From contig JAAOMT010000786.1 of NCBI GenBank assembly GCA_016748015.1, positions 28,986 to 92,985 of the forward strand: a stretch of DNA of 64,000 nucleotides, given 5' to 3'. Below the pieces are notes generated by a model. That model did not search any database. It saw only the letters and a list, made by a program, of their open reading frames with translations, and had not been told where the DNA came from. The translations under genes were made by a program, and so were the position numbers. This document shows, piece after piece, positions 36,131-45,797 of the stretch (within the stretch, counting starts at the first letter, position 1; the number at the start of each line of letters is the position of its first letter). This DNA comes from Geosiphon pyriformis (Eukaryota > Glomeromycota > Glomeromycetes > Archaeosporales > Geosiphonaceae).

Positions 36131-37076
36131 CACATCAGAATTAGAATCAACTTTCAATCCCAATTCAAACTCTGACAACAATGATGAGAAAAACACTGGT
36201 TCCAGCTCTGCTCAATATGACAACGAAAATGTCAATGATTCAGACTCCGATTCAAATCCCGAAATATACATTGCATTTCCTGATCTATCTAAGGAGCAAG
36301 AACTCAAATGGTATAGTGACAATAATGAAAGTATTATGCCAAAACGCGTGTATAATACTGATGCAGGGTTTGATCTAAGATATCTAGAAAAAAAAGCCAT
36401 CAAATTGAAACCAAATTCGTGCACATGTATTGATCTCAAAATAGCTTTAGAAATTCCAGCAACAACCATGGTTCAATTAGTATTTAGAAGTAGCCTAGCG
36501 AAAAAAAAAATCAATATCAGAAAAAGAATAATTAACACAGGGTATGTAAGAAATATTATTGCTATGCTACAAAATAACTCAGAAAAGGCCTATACCATAG
36601 AGCCAAATGAAAAGATAGCACAGGCAATATTTTTGCCTCTGGTGAAAGTAGCTAAATTAGTATTAGTGGGAAACAGAAAAAAATTAAGGATAACAGCAAG
36701 AGGGATACAGAGATTTGGATTCACAAATAGAATAGATATATCAGTTAATATGGCAGAGGAAAAAATTGTTGACAAAGGAGAAATTATCTCAACCCATCAA
36801 ACAATTTCCATTCTGCCATATGACCAGTATATGTTAGTCATAAAAAGGGAAGTAAGGAATCAACTTCAATTGTTTGAAGCAGAAGCCACTATTTGTGAAT
36901 TAGGGGAAATTGGATTCACCAATCTTTACATATCAGCCAAAAGCCCCAAAAACATCAAAATCTCCATCTATAATACAACTGGAAAGGTCATTGAAATACC
37001 AAAGGGAACTATCATTGGATATTTAACCACCAAAGTTAAGGATCAACCACCAAACCACATTTCAAATTTTCCATAG
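36131..37076 (+). pseudogene. dUTPase-like domain and pre-RT linker of element IV
   Basis: This is part of the longest uninterrupted coding stretch of any element here (441 codons, 35751-37076). After the Asp/Ser-rich spacer the motifs are AGFDL (36362-36376), FRSSLA (about 36484-36501), IINTGYVRN (about 36529-36555; the motif III Asp is Asn), EKIAQAIFL (36607-36633) and RGIQRFGFTNR (about 36700-36732; motif V). The beta-rich linker with KGTIIGYLTTKV ends the stretch. Loss of the motif III Asp predicts no dUTP hydrolysis. Confidence 0.85.
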
Positions 37077-38560
37077 CTTTGCGAATATGTGGACATTATA
37101 TCACAAACCATCTATGGAAGAAATGAATATTATCTGCTCCAACCAAAACAATTGAAACAGGGAATCTAGATCCACTTTAACAGATGCAACTCAAGATGTT
37201 ACTTAACAATTTCAATGACATCTTTACTAGCAAAAATAAATTTGGCCAAACCAACATCATCCAGCATCAGATCAAGACTGAAGATGCAATGTCAATTAAA
37301 CAAAGAACATATGGAGTACCACCAGCTAGCCATGAGATCATTCATCAAGAAATTAACCAAATGCTTGACAATGGGCTAATTCAGTTATCAATGAGTTCAT
37401 GGTTATTACCAGTAGTACTGGTCCATAAGAAAAATAGGAAAATCCGTTTTTGTATAGACTACCAGAAACTAAATGGAGTAACAAAAGATGATAGCTATTC
37501 AACTTCAAAGATCCAAGAACTATTTGACGCTTTTGAAGAAAATAAATGGTTCTCAATACTAGATTTAGATAGTGGTTACTGGCAAGTAGTCATAGATCTA
37601 GCTGACAAAGAAAAAACAGCATTCACCACAAGAGAAGAAAATTTTGAGTTTGAAGTTATGCCATTTGGCTTAATGAATGCTCCAGCAACATTCCAAAAGC
37701 TCATAGAAATTGTCTATACTAGATTACTATAAAAATCAGTAGTCATATACTTGAATGACACTAATGTGTTCTCAAAAACATTCGATGATCATTTGTATCA
37801 TCTTCAACAAGTGTTCGAAAGATTAAGAAGAACAGAATTAAAACTAAATGCAACCAAATGTTTCTTTGGAAAAACTGAACTCAAGTTTTTGGGACATGTA
37901 GTGAGCAAAAATGGAATCAAAACAGATCCAGACAAGATTGAAGTAGTTAAGAACTTTCTGGTACCAACCAACTTGACAGAACTAAGAGCATTTTTAAGTT
38001 TTGCAGACTATTATTGCCATTTTATCAAAGACTTTTCAAAACTGGCTCAGTCACTTCACCATCTACAGACCAAGAATATGAAGTATGAATAAACCAAAGC
38101 TCAACAAGAAGTGTTTAACACATTAAAAAAAAGCTTATCTAAGCTCCAGTATTGATGTATCCAGATCATAGCAAACCATTCATAATCACTACTGATGTAT
38201 CAGATCAAGCATTGAGAACAGTACTATCACAGAAAGAATCAGATGGAAGAGAACATCCAGTAGCTTATACCAGTAGAAGCTTAAGTCCAGCTGAGAAAAA
38301 CTATAGAACTCCAGCATTAGAACACTTAACTATCTATTGGGCTGTCATCAAATGGAAGGAATACTTGAGTCAAAAGTTTGAAGTGTATACTGATCACAAA
38401 GGATTGACTTTAATCCAGAAACAAAAATTTGCAGACAATTGTTATACTAGATAGAAAATAGAACTTTCATCATTTAATTATACAGTACATTATAAAAAAG
38501 GAAATGACAATAGAAATGCTGACAGACTGTCATGAATGAAACAGATCTAAAAACATTCCA
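37077..38560 (+). pseudogene. RT and RNase H of element IV
   Basis: The open stretch 37184-37732 covers IFTSKNKFGQTNIIQHQIKT, MLDNGLIQLS, FCIDYQKLNGVT, LDLDSGYWQVVID and [18 protein letters not shown]. The catalytic box YLND is at 37748-37759. The stretch 37751-38092 holds the palm end and thumb (FLGHVVSK; FLSFADYYCHFIKDFSK). RNase H follows (ITTDVSDQALRTVLSQ; AEKNYRTPALEHLTIYWAVIKWK; YTDHKGLTLIQ) to about 38520. The YxDD aspartate loss and several stops make it inactive. Confidence 0.9.
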
Positions 38561-38759
38561 ACCCAAAAAAATATAACAAAAGATGAATATACAAAAATAC
38601 CAACAACTTTAATATTATATAAATACCCAATTATTCAAAGAGAAATTATCTAAAAAAGAACAAAGAAACATAAAACAATAATCAAAAAATTTTATCAACC
38701 ATCAAAATATACTTTACCAGAAAAACAGAAGAAATCCAGATCAACCAACTAGAATAATT

Positions 38760-39600
38760 ACAGAACCAGAGAAAGAGACAATATTATTTAACATGCACTC
38801 AGACCTAACAGCAGGACATTTTCATAAAGAAGCGACCATGAAAAGAATTAGAAAGAAATATTATTGGCCATCGATGTATCCAGACATCATTCAATATATT
38901 CAAAATTGTGATGCTTGTCAGAAAAGAGGTGGAACAAGACCAAGTGAATCATTAAGACCAATTAAAGTAGAACAACCATTCGATTACATTGGAATTGACT
39001 TAGTTGGACCATTAACAATTACTGGTAGAAGCAATAGATATATTGCAATAGTTATGAACTATCTCACAAAATGGCCAGAAGCAAAAACCATTCAAAGAGC
39101 AGATGCAGAATCCATTGCCAAATTCGTCCATCAAGATTTGATATGTCAACACGGATGTCCAAAAAAACTACTATCAGATCAAGGAACTCATTTTGTGAAT
39201 AGAACATTAACAGAATTAAGTCGAAGATTTGGGATAAAAAGACCATTATCATCACCATATCATCTACAAACAAATGGACTAGTTAAAAGGTTTAACAGAA
39301 CACTGTGTGAAGCAATTGCCAAAATCAGTCAAGAAAACCAAGATGAATGAGATTTGTTTATACCATCAATATTATTTGCTTATCGAATAATGAGACAAAA
39401 TACTACACAAACAACACCATTTGAATTGGTATATAGTAGGACAGCAACATTACCAGTTGAGAAAGAAATCAACACATATCCAATAGAACCAATAACAGAA
39501 GTTAATTTCCAAGAAACATTGTTGAGAAGAACATATGACTTAATAAAAACACTAGAAAACAGATGACAAAAAGCAGCTGATAATATTCAAAAGTCTCAAG
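38760..39600 (+). pseudogene. Integrase of element IV
   Basis: The open stretch 38793-39350 contains the HHCC zinc domain (AGHFHKEAT; CDACQKRG) and the core residues Asp in GIDLVGP (near 38995) and Asp in LLSDQGTHF (near 39175). The third catalytic position reads LVKRFNRT, Lys replacing Glu. A stop at 39348 separates the FIPSILFAYRIMRQ segment (open to 39566). Otherwise the core is well kept. Confidence 0.88.
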
Positions 39601-40655
39601 AAAAGCAAAAAGAATGATATGATAACCAATTACCAGATAAACCAGTTGAATTCAAGATTGGAGACAAAGTACTTTTACATCGTACCAAAGTGGAAAAACA
39701 ATGAAGTGAAAAATTTGATTCCAAATGAGGTGAACTATTTTACATAGAAGAAATTCTTGAAAATGGAACTTATAAATTAAGATGAGACAACAAAATCTTA
39801 GCCAAAGCAGCACATAGTGATTGACTGAAATCATATTACCAAATAGTATCATTATCCACCAATAACATTCTATAATTAGGAGTACAATGAATACTGGTTC
39901 AACCAGATGAGATTCCATAAGATCTGGAACCAATCATAATCATTGGACCAAACATGTAAAATCAAACAATAAAAAAGTATATAAAGACACAGTATACATG
40001 ACAAAGGCAACCAAAAAAAAATGGAAATACCATATCATATTTACGCCATAGTTCAACAATTATTTCAGGCCTTAAGTTAACAACTTTTAGACATGGAAAT
40101 TATCATTAACAACCAAACAATTTGCTATCAAAACACCAAAAAAAAGACAAAAAATACACCATATCAGCAGTTACCAAAAAATGATAAAAACTGGTCAGAT
40201 AACATAATAGAAAAAGTAAAAAACACTTTTGGAAAAATACTTATTATGGCACCAACAGAAGAACTTACAAAAGAGAATTGAAAGCAATGGACAAAACAAC
40301 TTCCAATATCATATTGTTACTACCAGTTAGATCAAAAGTTGAATATTCAGGAGTTGTATATCGACAAATTTAAGAAAATATTCAACCAAGACATAATACA
40401 ACAAATTGAAGAATTTATCGGAAAAAAAACAAATTCAACACTATATGTTAAAACAATGTACTGACTACACAACATATTTTGGAACAACCCAGAAATACTG
40501 TTACACTCTGAAATGGAAACTATAATCATTAACCAATGGGGAAGAATGAACAATACACAAATAGAAGACATGAGAAACAGAGTCAAACAAACAATACTTG
40601 AAAAAGAAATATTAGAATTAATTCAAAACAAAGATTTCGATGGAGCTCAATATTA
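39601..40655 (+). pseudogene. Integrase tail and extra C-terminal domain of element IV
   Basis: FKIGDKVLLHR near 39655 is followed by about 330 codons with stops: KAAHSD, ILVQPDEIP-like segment near 39895, MEIIINNQTICYQN (40093), YCYYQLDQKLNIQELYIDK near 40312 and MRNRVKQTILEKEILELIQNKDFDGAQY-like end before the polypurine tract (AAAGAAAGAGATAA, 40656-40669). It is the same domain as 101-523. Confidence 0.75.
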
Positions 40656-40669
40656 AAAGAAAGAGATAA

Positions 40670-41551
40670 TATTACTTATAAAAAGAAAACAGATATAGAA
40701 AATAATAGACCAATAAGAGAATAATATTTAGCACATGAGCACATTGCTTAGCAATGTGGAACAATATCAAAAAACATGGCACATTGCTCAGCAATGTAAA
40801 GCAATGTTAGAAAGCACAACACATTGCTCAGTAATGTGAAGTGATGTTAGAAAATTAGGGCATATTGTTCAGCAATGTGAGCATTGCTCAAGAAATCATA
40901 ACACATCACTTGGAAATATGAGCAATCTTGTAAAACATCAATTATGTATATATAGTGATAGTGTTAAAAGTAGAAAGAGCAGAATCTTTTAGCTAGAAAT
41001 TTTCCATCCACAAATATTAAATAAATAAATTGTTCACTATCCAAATCTACTTTCCACTATCAACATGAAGTGTTAATAGTAATTGATATTTAACTACACT
41101 GGAACAATAGCTCTTAATCATGGCTATTGATGAAATACTAACTTGCACATTGTCTTGGCTCATTTTTTTATTTTCTTTTATTTCTTTCTTTCTTTGATTT
41201 TTCTTGTTGAATACTAACTGATTAAAGATTAAAATGCTAAATAATTGACGTCACGGATAGCTTGGTAAAAGACCCAGAAATAAGGGTAAAATTATATATA
41301 TATTAATAGATAGCTTATTAGAAAGACACGAATGCCAGAATAAACTGGCCACCAAGCTAAAGACAGAAATTGGGAACACAAATCACCAACTGACTACATT
41401 GTCATTGAATTTCTGTTCATTATACAAAGGACTCCACTCTAAAACCTTCAGATACAACCAACGTGCCAGTAACATTAGTATTGTTAAGATATTGAGCACC
41501 AAGTTACAGATTTGTTATTTGATTTGAGACTCCAAATAATCATCTGTAACA
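40670..41551 (+). repeat. 3' LTR of element IV (882 bp)
   Basis: TATTACTTATAA to CATCTGTAACA. It has the same 40-bp palindromic array (40735-40925), TATA box (about 40943-40955) and hairpin (about 41057-41081) as the 5' LTR, with equal length. Differences to the 5' LTR are nearly all transitions. The hairpin loop reads CATGAAGTG, close to the reverse complement of the 5' LTR loop. Confidence 0.93.
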
Positions 41552-42723
41552 GTGTTTTCTATTATAACAAAGTTGTAGACTATTTTACTAACACTTAAGT
41601 GTGTTCTTTTTTTTAGTTTAATTCAACTTTTTTTAAACAGCCAGACTGCTTTGAATGCTTACAAATTAAAATTGGGTTTAATATGTCCAGATTTCTGAAA
41701 TAGATGTTGGGTCAAATATTATTACATTGTGGATATTATTCATAAAAAGAATTTGAATGTCAGCTGGCATAAAGTAAAAAGTTATTTGGGTGTTCCAGAC
41801 AATGAACATACTAATGTGTTCATAAAGACTGCTTTACTTTCTGATAAGTACCTCTCTTATCAGATTAAAAAACATTATATTAGGGCTAATAATAGCATTG
41901 TTTTTGGTAATTCTAGACATTTTGTTTGTGATGTTTTCCATTTTATTTATTATGTGTGCTGAGAAGTTGGTTCTAATTTTCAGATTGTGACAAACAGTCT
42001 GTATACAGATGTTGATTGGTTTAAATTATCTTTGGTATAACACCCTGATTTTCACTTGGCTGCTGGTTTTACTAATAGAGATATTGCTAATGTTTACATG
42101 TATTTTATGAAGACTTTAAATTACTGGCTCCTTGTTGCTATTTGCAAGCATTTGTATGACAGGTGTTATTTCAATGTAGTGTGTTTGTTCTGTGAAGATA
42201 TTAAAGTCTTGGACTATGCTTTTTTTTGCTCATTTGACTTTGCTGTTCATGCTTGGTTATTGGATGTTCATATAACTAATTGGAGAATGTTTTCTGGTTT
42301 TTTTTGTTCTTTTTTGTGTGTATTATAGTTATTGTTTTTCTGTATTTCTGATATTGCAGTGTATATGACTCTGTATAAGGGTTTTGTTTTTAATGATTAG
42401 TACTGGAAGTTTTTTTCTGTTTTTAAAAATTCTAAAATTGTAGACCAAAAAATTGTGAACTTTGTGCACAAGCTTTGCCTTGTGTTTTAAGATAAAATTT
42501 GGATGGCTTATGCTAAACACTAGACTTTTATGGAAAAAAATAGACTGATCTTGCATAATAGATCTATTTTAGTCTCAATAGCTGGGCTTTCTTTGGTGCT
42601 TTTGGCTGATATAATTAAATTGTTGAGTGTTACTAAAGCTTTTGAGATTAATTTTAGACTATATAAACCTTGTTTGTTTTTTTCGGATATAAATAACTTG
42701 GTTTCAGTTTATATAGATGCTTA
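41552..42723 (+). pseudogene. LINE ORF2, rest of RNase H and C-terminal region
   Basis: It resumes in the LINE frame after element IV. SQTALNAYKLKLG near 41643 corresponds to RNase H motif DSQ, and NVSWHKVKSYLGVPDNEHTN (41754-41813) to the VKGHSGVxGNExAD block. A region with a CxxC-containing segment CYFNVVCLFC near 42163 and a final VSVYIDA at the stop (42721-42723) follows. It has several stops and frameshifts. Confidence 0.82.
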
Positions 42724-42860
42724 ATATTATTTTAATTAGCCTGAATGACTGATTACATATAGAAAATGCATAATTTACACCTAGTTTAGATTACTTATAT
42801 ATAATATATTATATTAGGCAATGTTTGAATCTCACTCGTTAAATGTTAATAAAAAAAAAA
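42724..42860 (+). other. LINE 3' UTR and poly(A) end
   Basis: The segment from TAATATTATTTTAATTAGCC to TCTCACTCGTTAAATGTTAATAAAA ends in an A-run. It aligns along its whole length, without large gaps, with the minus-strand segment 61545-61404 behind the LINE ORF1 copy, so both belong to one LINE family. The TCGCTCGTTAAA-like motif beside the poly(A) is shared by three LINE ends in the window. Confidence 0.8.
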
Positions 42861-43593
42861 TTTTTTTTAATTTATAATAAATTAAAATAATTATTAAAAT
42901 AAAAGAATTTATTTTTACAAAAAAAATATATTGTATAAATTTTTAATAAAAATTTAATTTTGTTTTTATATAATTTAATTTTTGGTCTAAATAAAATTAA
43001 ATTTAACTATAAATATAGTAAACAAATATAAATTTAATTAGTAAACAATTTTTAAATAATTTAAAGTTTTTTTAATATTATTAAATAAATTAATATTAAA
43101 TATTGTTAATTTTTGGTTTATTATTTTGAATAATAATTTTTGTAATTAGTTATTGCTAAATATTAACATAAATTAAATTAAAATTGAACTTTAAAGTAAG
43201 CACTAAATGTTATAAATAATAGTTTTTAGTAATTATAAATATAGTTTTCTTGGTATTTAAAAAAAATTTGTTAATAAATCTTAGTTTATAATATTAATAT
43301 TAATAATATTATTAATCTAAAAATCTAAAAATTAGTTTTATGAATTTTATTAACTCTTAACAAAATTAAAATAATTTTTTTTATAAATATTATTAATTTT
43401 TTGAATAATTATATTTGTTGTTTTTATTAAAATTGTTGATAATAGCATCTTATTATATTAATTTATAAAAAAATTTTTAAAGTATTTTTATATTTTTAAT
43501 ATGTTTTTTTTTGTAACTTGTACAAATATTTTGTCAATATTATACTAAATTTTTAAACATTTAAATAATTGTCTTTGCTTATAATATAAATAG
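42861..43593. other. Extremely AT-rich spacer without recognisable coding sequence
   Basis: About 730 bp made almost only of A and T runs, starting directly at the LINE poly(A). No open frame, repeat unit or transposon end was recognised. It may be old decayed mobile DNA or host intergenic sequence into which the LINE inserted. Confidence 0.6.
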
Positions 43594-44976
43594 TATTATC
43601 AAAACATTTTCACACTTTTTAATGCAAAAATTACAATATATACAATGAAAATTAACATCAAAACCATATGAAAAAGACTTATATTATTGCACTTAATCAA
43701 CAAAATCAGCCAGCAATCTGAAAATAAATGATTAGTAATCAGTTCAATTACAACAAAGAAATATGGCATAATTCAACAGTTTAACTAAGTTGGATACAAA
43801 GAAATCTTGACAAACCAAAAAACACCAATAGAAATAAATAATTGACACATGTAATCTAATAATAACAGGCTTTGTTATGTTCTAAGATTCTTATATGCTC
43901 TTATTAAAACAATCTAATATTCCAGATCTGCAATTAATAATTAAAAGTGGTTATCAAGAAATGTATTAATTAATCTACTTCTAATTATGTTAATCATAAT
44001 TACAATTGGTATTATTGATTTACGATCAATGTTTTAGATTCAGCCATTTAAAATCTAATTATCTAAATTACTAGCTTTTGGATAAATAACAGGCCAAGTA
44101 AGTTTATTATGAATTAATTAATTTAATATATATAAATAATAGATGTATTTTAAATAGTTTTAATATAATATGTAGATCTGATATAATTTAGCTATATATA
44201 TAGTCTTTTTGTTAGTTTAAGAAAGTATTAGTTCAATATTGAGCCAACTTTTTGCTATAGTTTTATAGTAAGCAGTTAATTTTTTTTCTATTCTTTACTT
44301 TTTTTTTCTATACTCTAAATATTTGTTATTACAATTTCAAGTATTTCTTCTCATATTCCTTATTATTATTTGGAATTATGTTGTTTATAATCTTTACCTA
44401 CTTGTTATTATTATTTTAAGTTATTCTATTATTTTCAATCTTTCAAAATCATGTGTTATTACTATTTCACATTAAGTCTTGTTTTACTGAACAAGTTGCT
44501 AAATATAAAATTAAGTAATAAAATATCACGTTGTTAGAAAGTGGTCTCAACAATAAAAAGTTTAATCAAAATCTATTTCAGTTATGTTTTATTTTTACAA
44601 TTCCTATAACTTTGTTTTCAAAACTGGGCATTTGAATACCACACTTTTTCAATAATTAATTGAAAAAATTCTGGTTATGTATTTATTAAAGTAGTTGGTT
44701 TTACTTCTGTTGTTGGTTGTGCTTTTAATACATATAAAGAGATGTGACTTTTTTTTTTTAAAATACCTAAGACTGGTTTTTGCCCAAAAATAAATAATAA
44801 TGATAATACTTTCTTTTACTTTTAATGACTTATTATGTACTTTCTTTTGCTTTTCCACCCACTAAAATAGTCCATACATTTATAATATGCTATAGTTAGT
44901 AGCATAATTATGGTAATGTATGTTACCAGTTGAGCTAAAAAATGTTTCTAAATAATAACAAAAACCACTGGTAACA
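43594..44976 (+). repeat. Second solo LTR of the TGTTACCAG family
   Basis: It begins TATTATCAA and ends CCACTGGTAACA, with flanks ATAG (43590-43593) and ATGG (44977-44980), a 4-bp target duplication with one transition. It aligns with 32330-33749 through most of its length (for example the TATATATAG box near 44190 and GTTGTTAGAAAGTGGTCTC near 44531). It has no coding sequence. Divergence is moderate, so the two insertions are independent. Confidence 0.72.
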
Positions 44977-45645
44977 ATGGTAAATTTTTAAAAAAATAAA
45001 AAATAAAAATACAAAACTAAAAGAAATAAAAAAATTAATAACTTATAAATAATCTTAATCAGAAATTATTCTTTTAAAAAAATTTTAGATTTTAGAATTA
45101 ACTAAAAACATTGGTCAAAAGTATGATTTTTTTACTTTATTTAATATTTTAAACACTACACATTTATCTAAATCTTCTTATACTAAATTAAATCTTTATC
45201 TTAATCTTCCTGATTTATTGTTTTCTGAAAAAAAATTGTTTAATTGCATGGTAAAAAACACATGTTAGTACTTTTCTTTTTTTTGTACAACAAGCTCGTT
45301 ATTATCTTTCAATTCCAGCAAGTTCTGTTCTTTCTGAACGTCTTTTTTCAGTAGCTGAAAATACTTTAACTGAAAAACGTGACCGACTTAGTCCAACAAC
45401 TTTGTCTGATATTCTTTTTCTTAATATTTTTTTGCAGTATATTCTAAATAAAAATAATATATTACATTTTATATTATTATAAATCATATATTTATTATTT
45501 AGCCAATTACAATTAATTTCTATATAGGGAAATTAATCAAATCGGTTAACCGGTTTAAACCATTTAATTTAATCAGTTAACTGGTTACAAAAATTTTAAC
45601 TGGTTAGAATCACTATATGTACACCTAAATTCACATTTTTAAAAA
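44977..45645 (+). mobile_element. hAT transposon remnant (C-terminal end)
   Basis: Two frames joined by a shift give KLNLYLNLPDLLF (about 45187-45225) and then RYYLSIPASSVLSERLFSVA with EKRDRLSP (45298-45396), the hAT C-terminal dimerisation motif. A stop lies at about 45481. Downstream (45538-45620) are GGTTAACCGGTTTAAACC and TTAACTGG repeats typical of hAT subterminal regions. The N-terminal and catalytic regions are not recognisable. The element lies about 150 bp upstream of ILV3. Confidence 0.7.
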
Positions 45646-45797
45646 TCTTTAGTTCTTAATTAGGTTGATCTGCATTCTAACTATCCAACACAATTTTTTT
45701 AAAATGGCCATCAATGTCTTGAAGCTTTCGAAGTCCCCGAATCGATCATTAATCTTTGATTTATCACTCAACCTCGGACCAAAGAGTAGCATTAAAT
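45646..45797 (+). promoter_or_regulatory. Upstream region of ILV3
   Basis: The 152 bp between the hAT remnant and the proposed ILV3 start must hold the proximal promoter or 5' UTR. No clear TATA box or binding site is evident. An alternative upstream ATG at 45704 opens a frame that does not join the ILV3 frame at the proposed splice sites. Confidence 0.35.

Larger units (their letters stand above)
30007..41551 (+). mobile_element. Element IV: Ty3-type LTR retrotransposon with both LTRs and perfect TSD (11,545 bp)
   Basis: LTRs of 882 bp each (30007-30888 and 40670-41551) enclose gag, protease, Cys-rich module, dUTPase, RT, RNase H, integrase and C-terminal domain on the plus strand. The flanks GTGT (30003-30006) and GTGT (41552-41555) are a 4-bp target duplication inside the LINE RNase H coding region, and excision restores that frame. 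A solo LTR of another family (32330-33749) is inserted in its gag. Confidence 0.93.
16044..42860 (+). mobile_element. LINE-type non-LTR retrotransposon, split by two LTR elements
   Basis: Three co-linear fragments, 16044-17257, 27455-30006 and 41552-42860, encode in order an endonuclease-like part, reverse transcriptase, RNase H and a C-terminal region. They end in a 3' UTR and a poly(A) run at 42851-42860. The fragments join in frame when the intervening LTR elements and one 4-bp target copy each are left out. The left end is lost in element III. All catalytic boxes are eroded. Confidence 0.85.

Noticed and set aside
1394-42860. Use of an alternative genetic code (TGA or TAG read as Trp/Gln) to explain many in-frame stops
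   Set aside because: The host genes in the same window use TGG for Trp and end with ordinary stops. TGA, TAG and TAA all appear at random former Trp and Gln positions of the elements. Decay by transitions explains them.
44905-44945. tRNA or tRNA-derived SINE promoter on the minus strand (TTAGCTCAACTGG resembles an A box)
   Set aside because: There is no B box at the proper distance and no cloverleaf. The related copy at 33665-33700 lacks the A-box-like bases, so it is taken as coincidence within a solo LTR.
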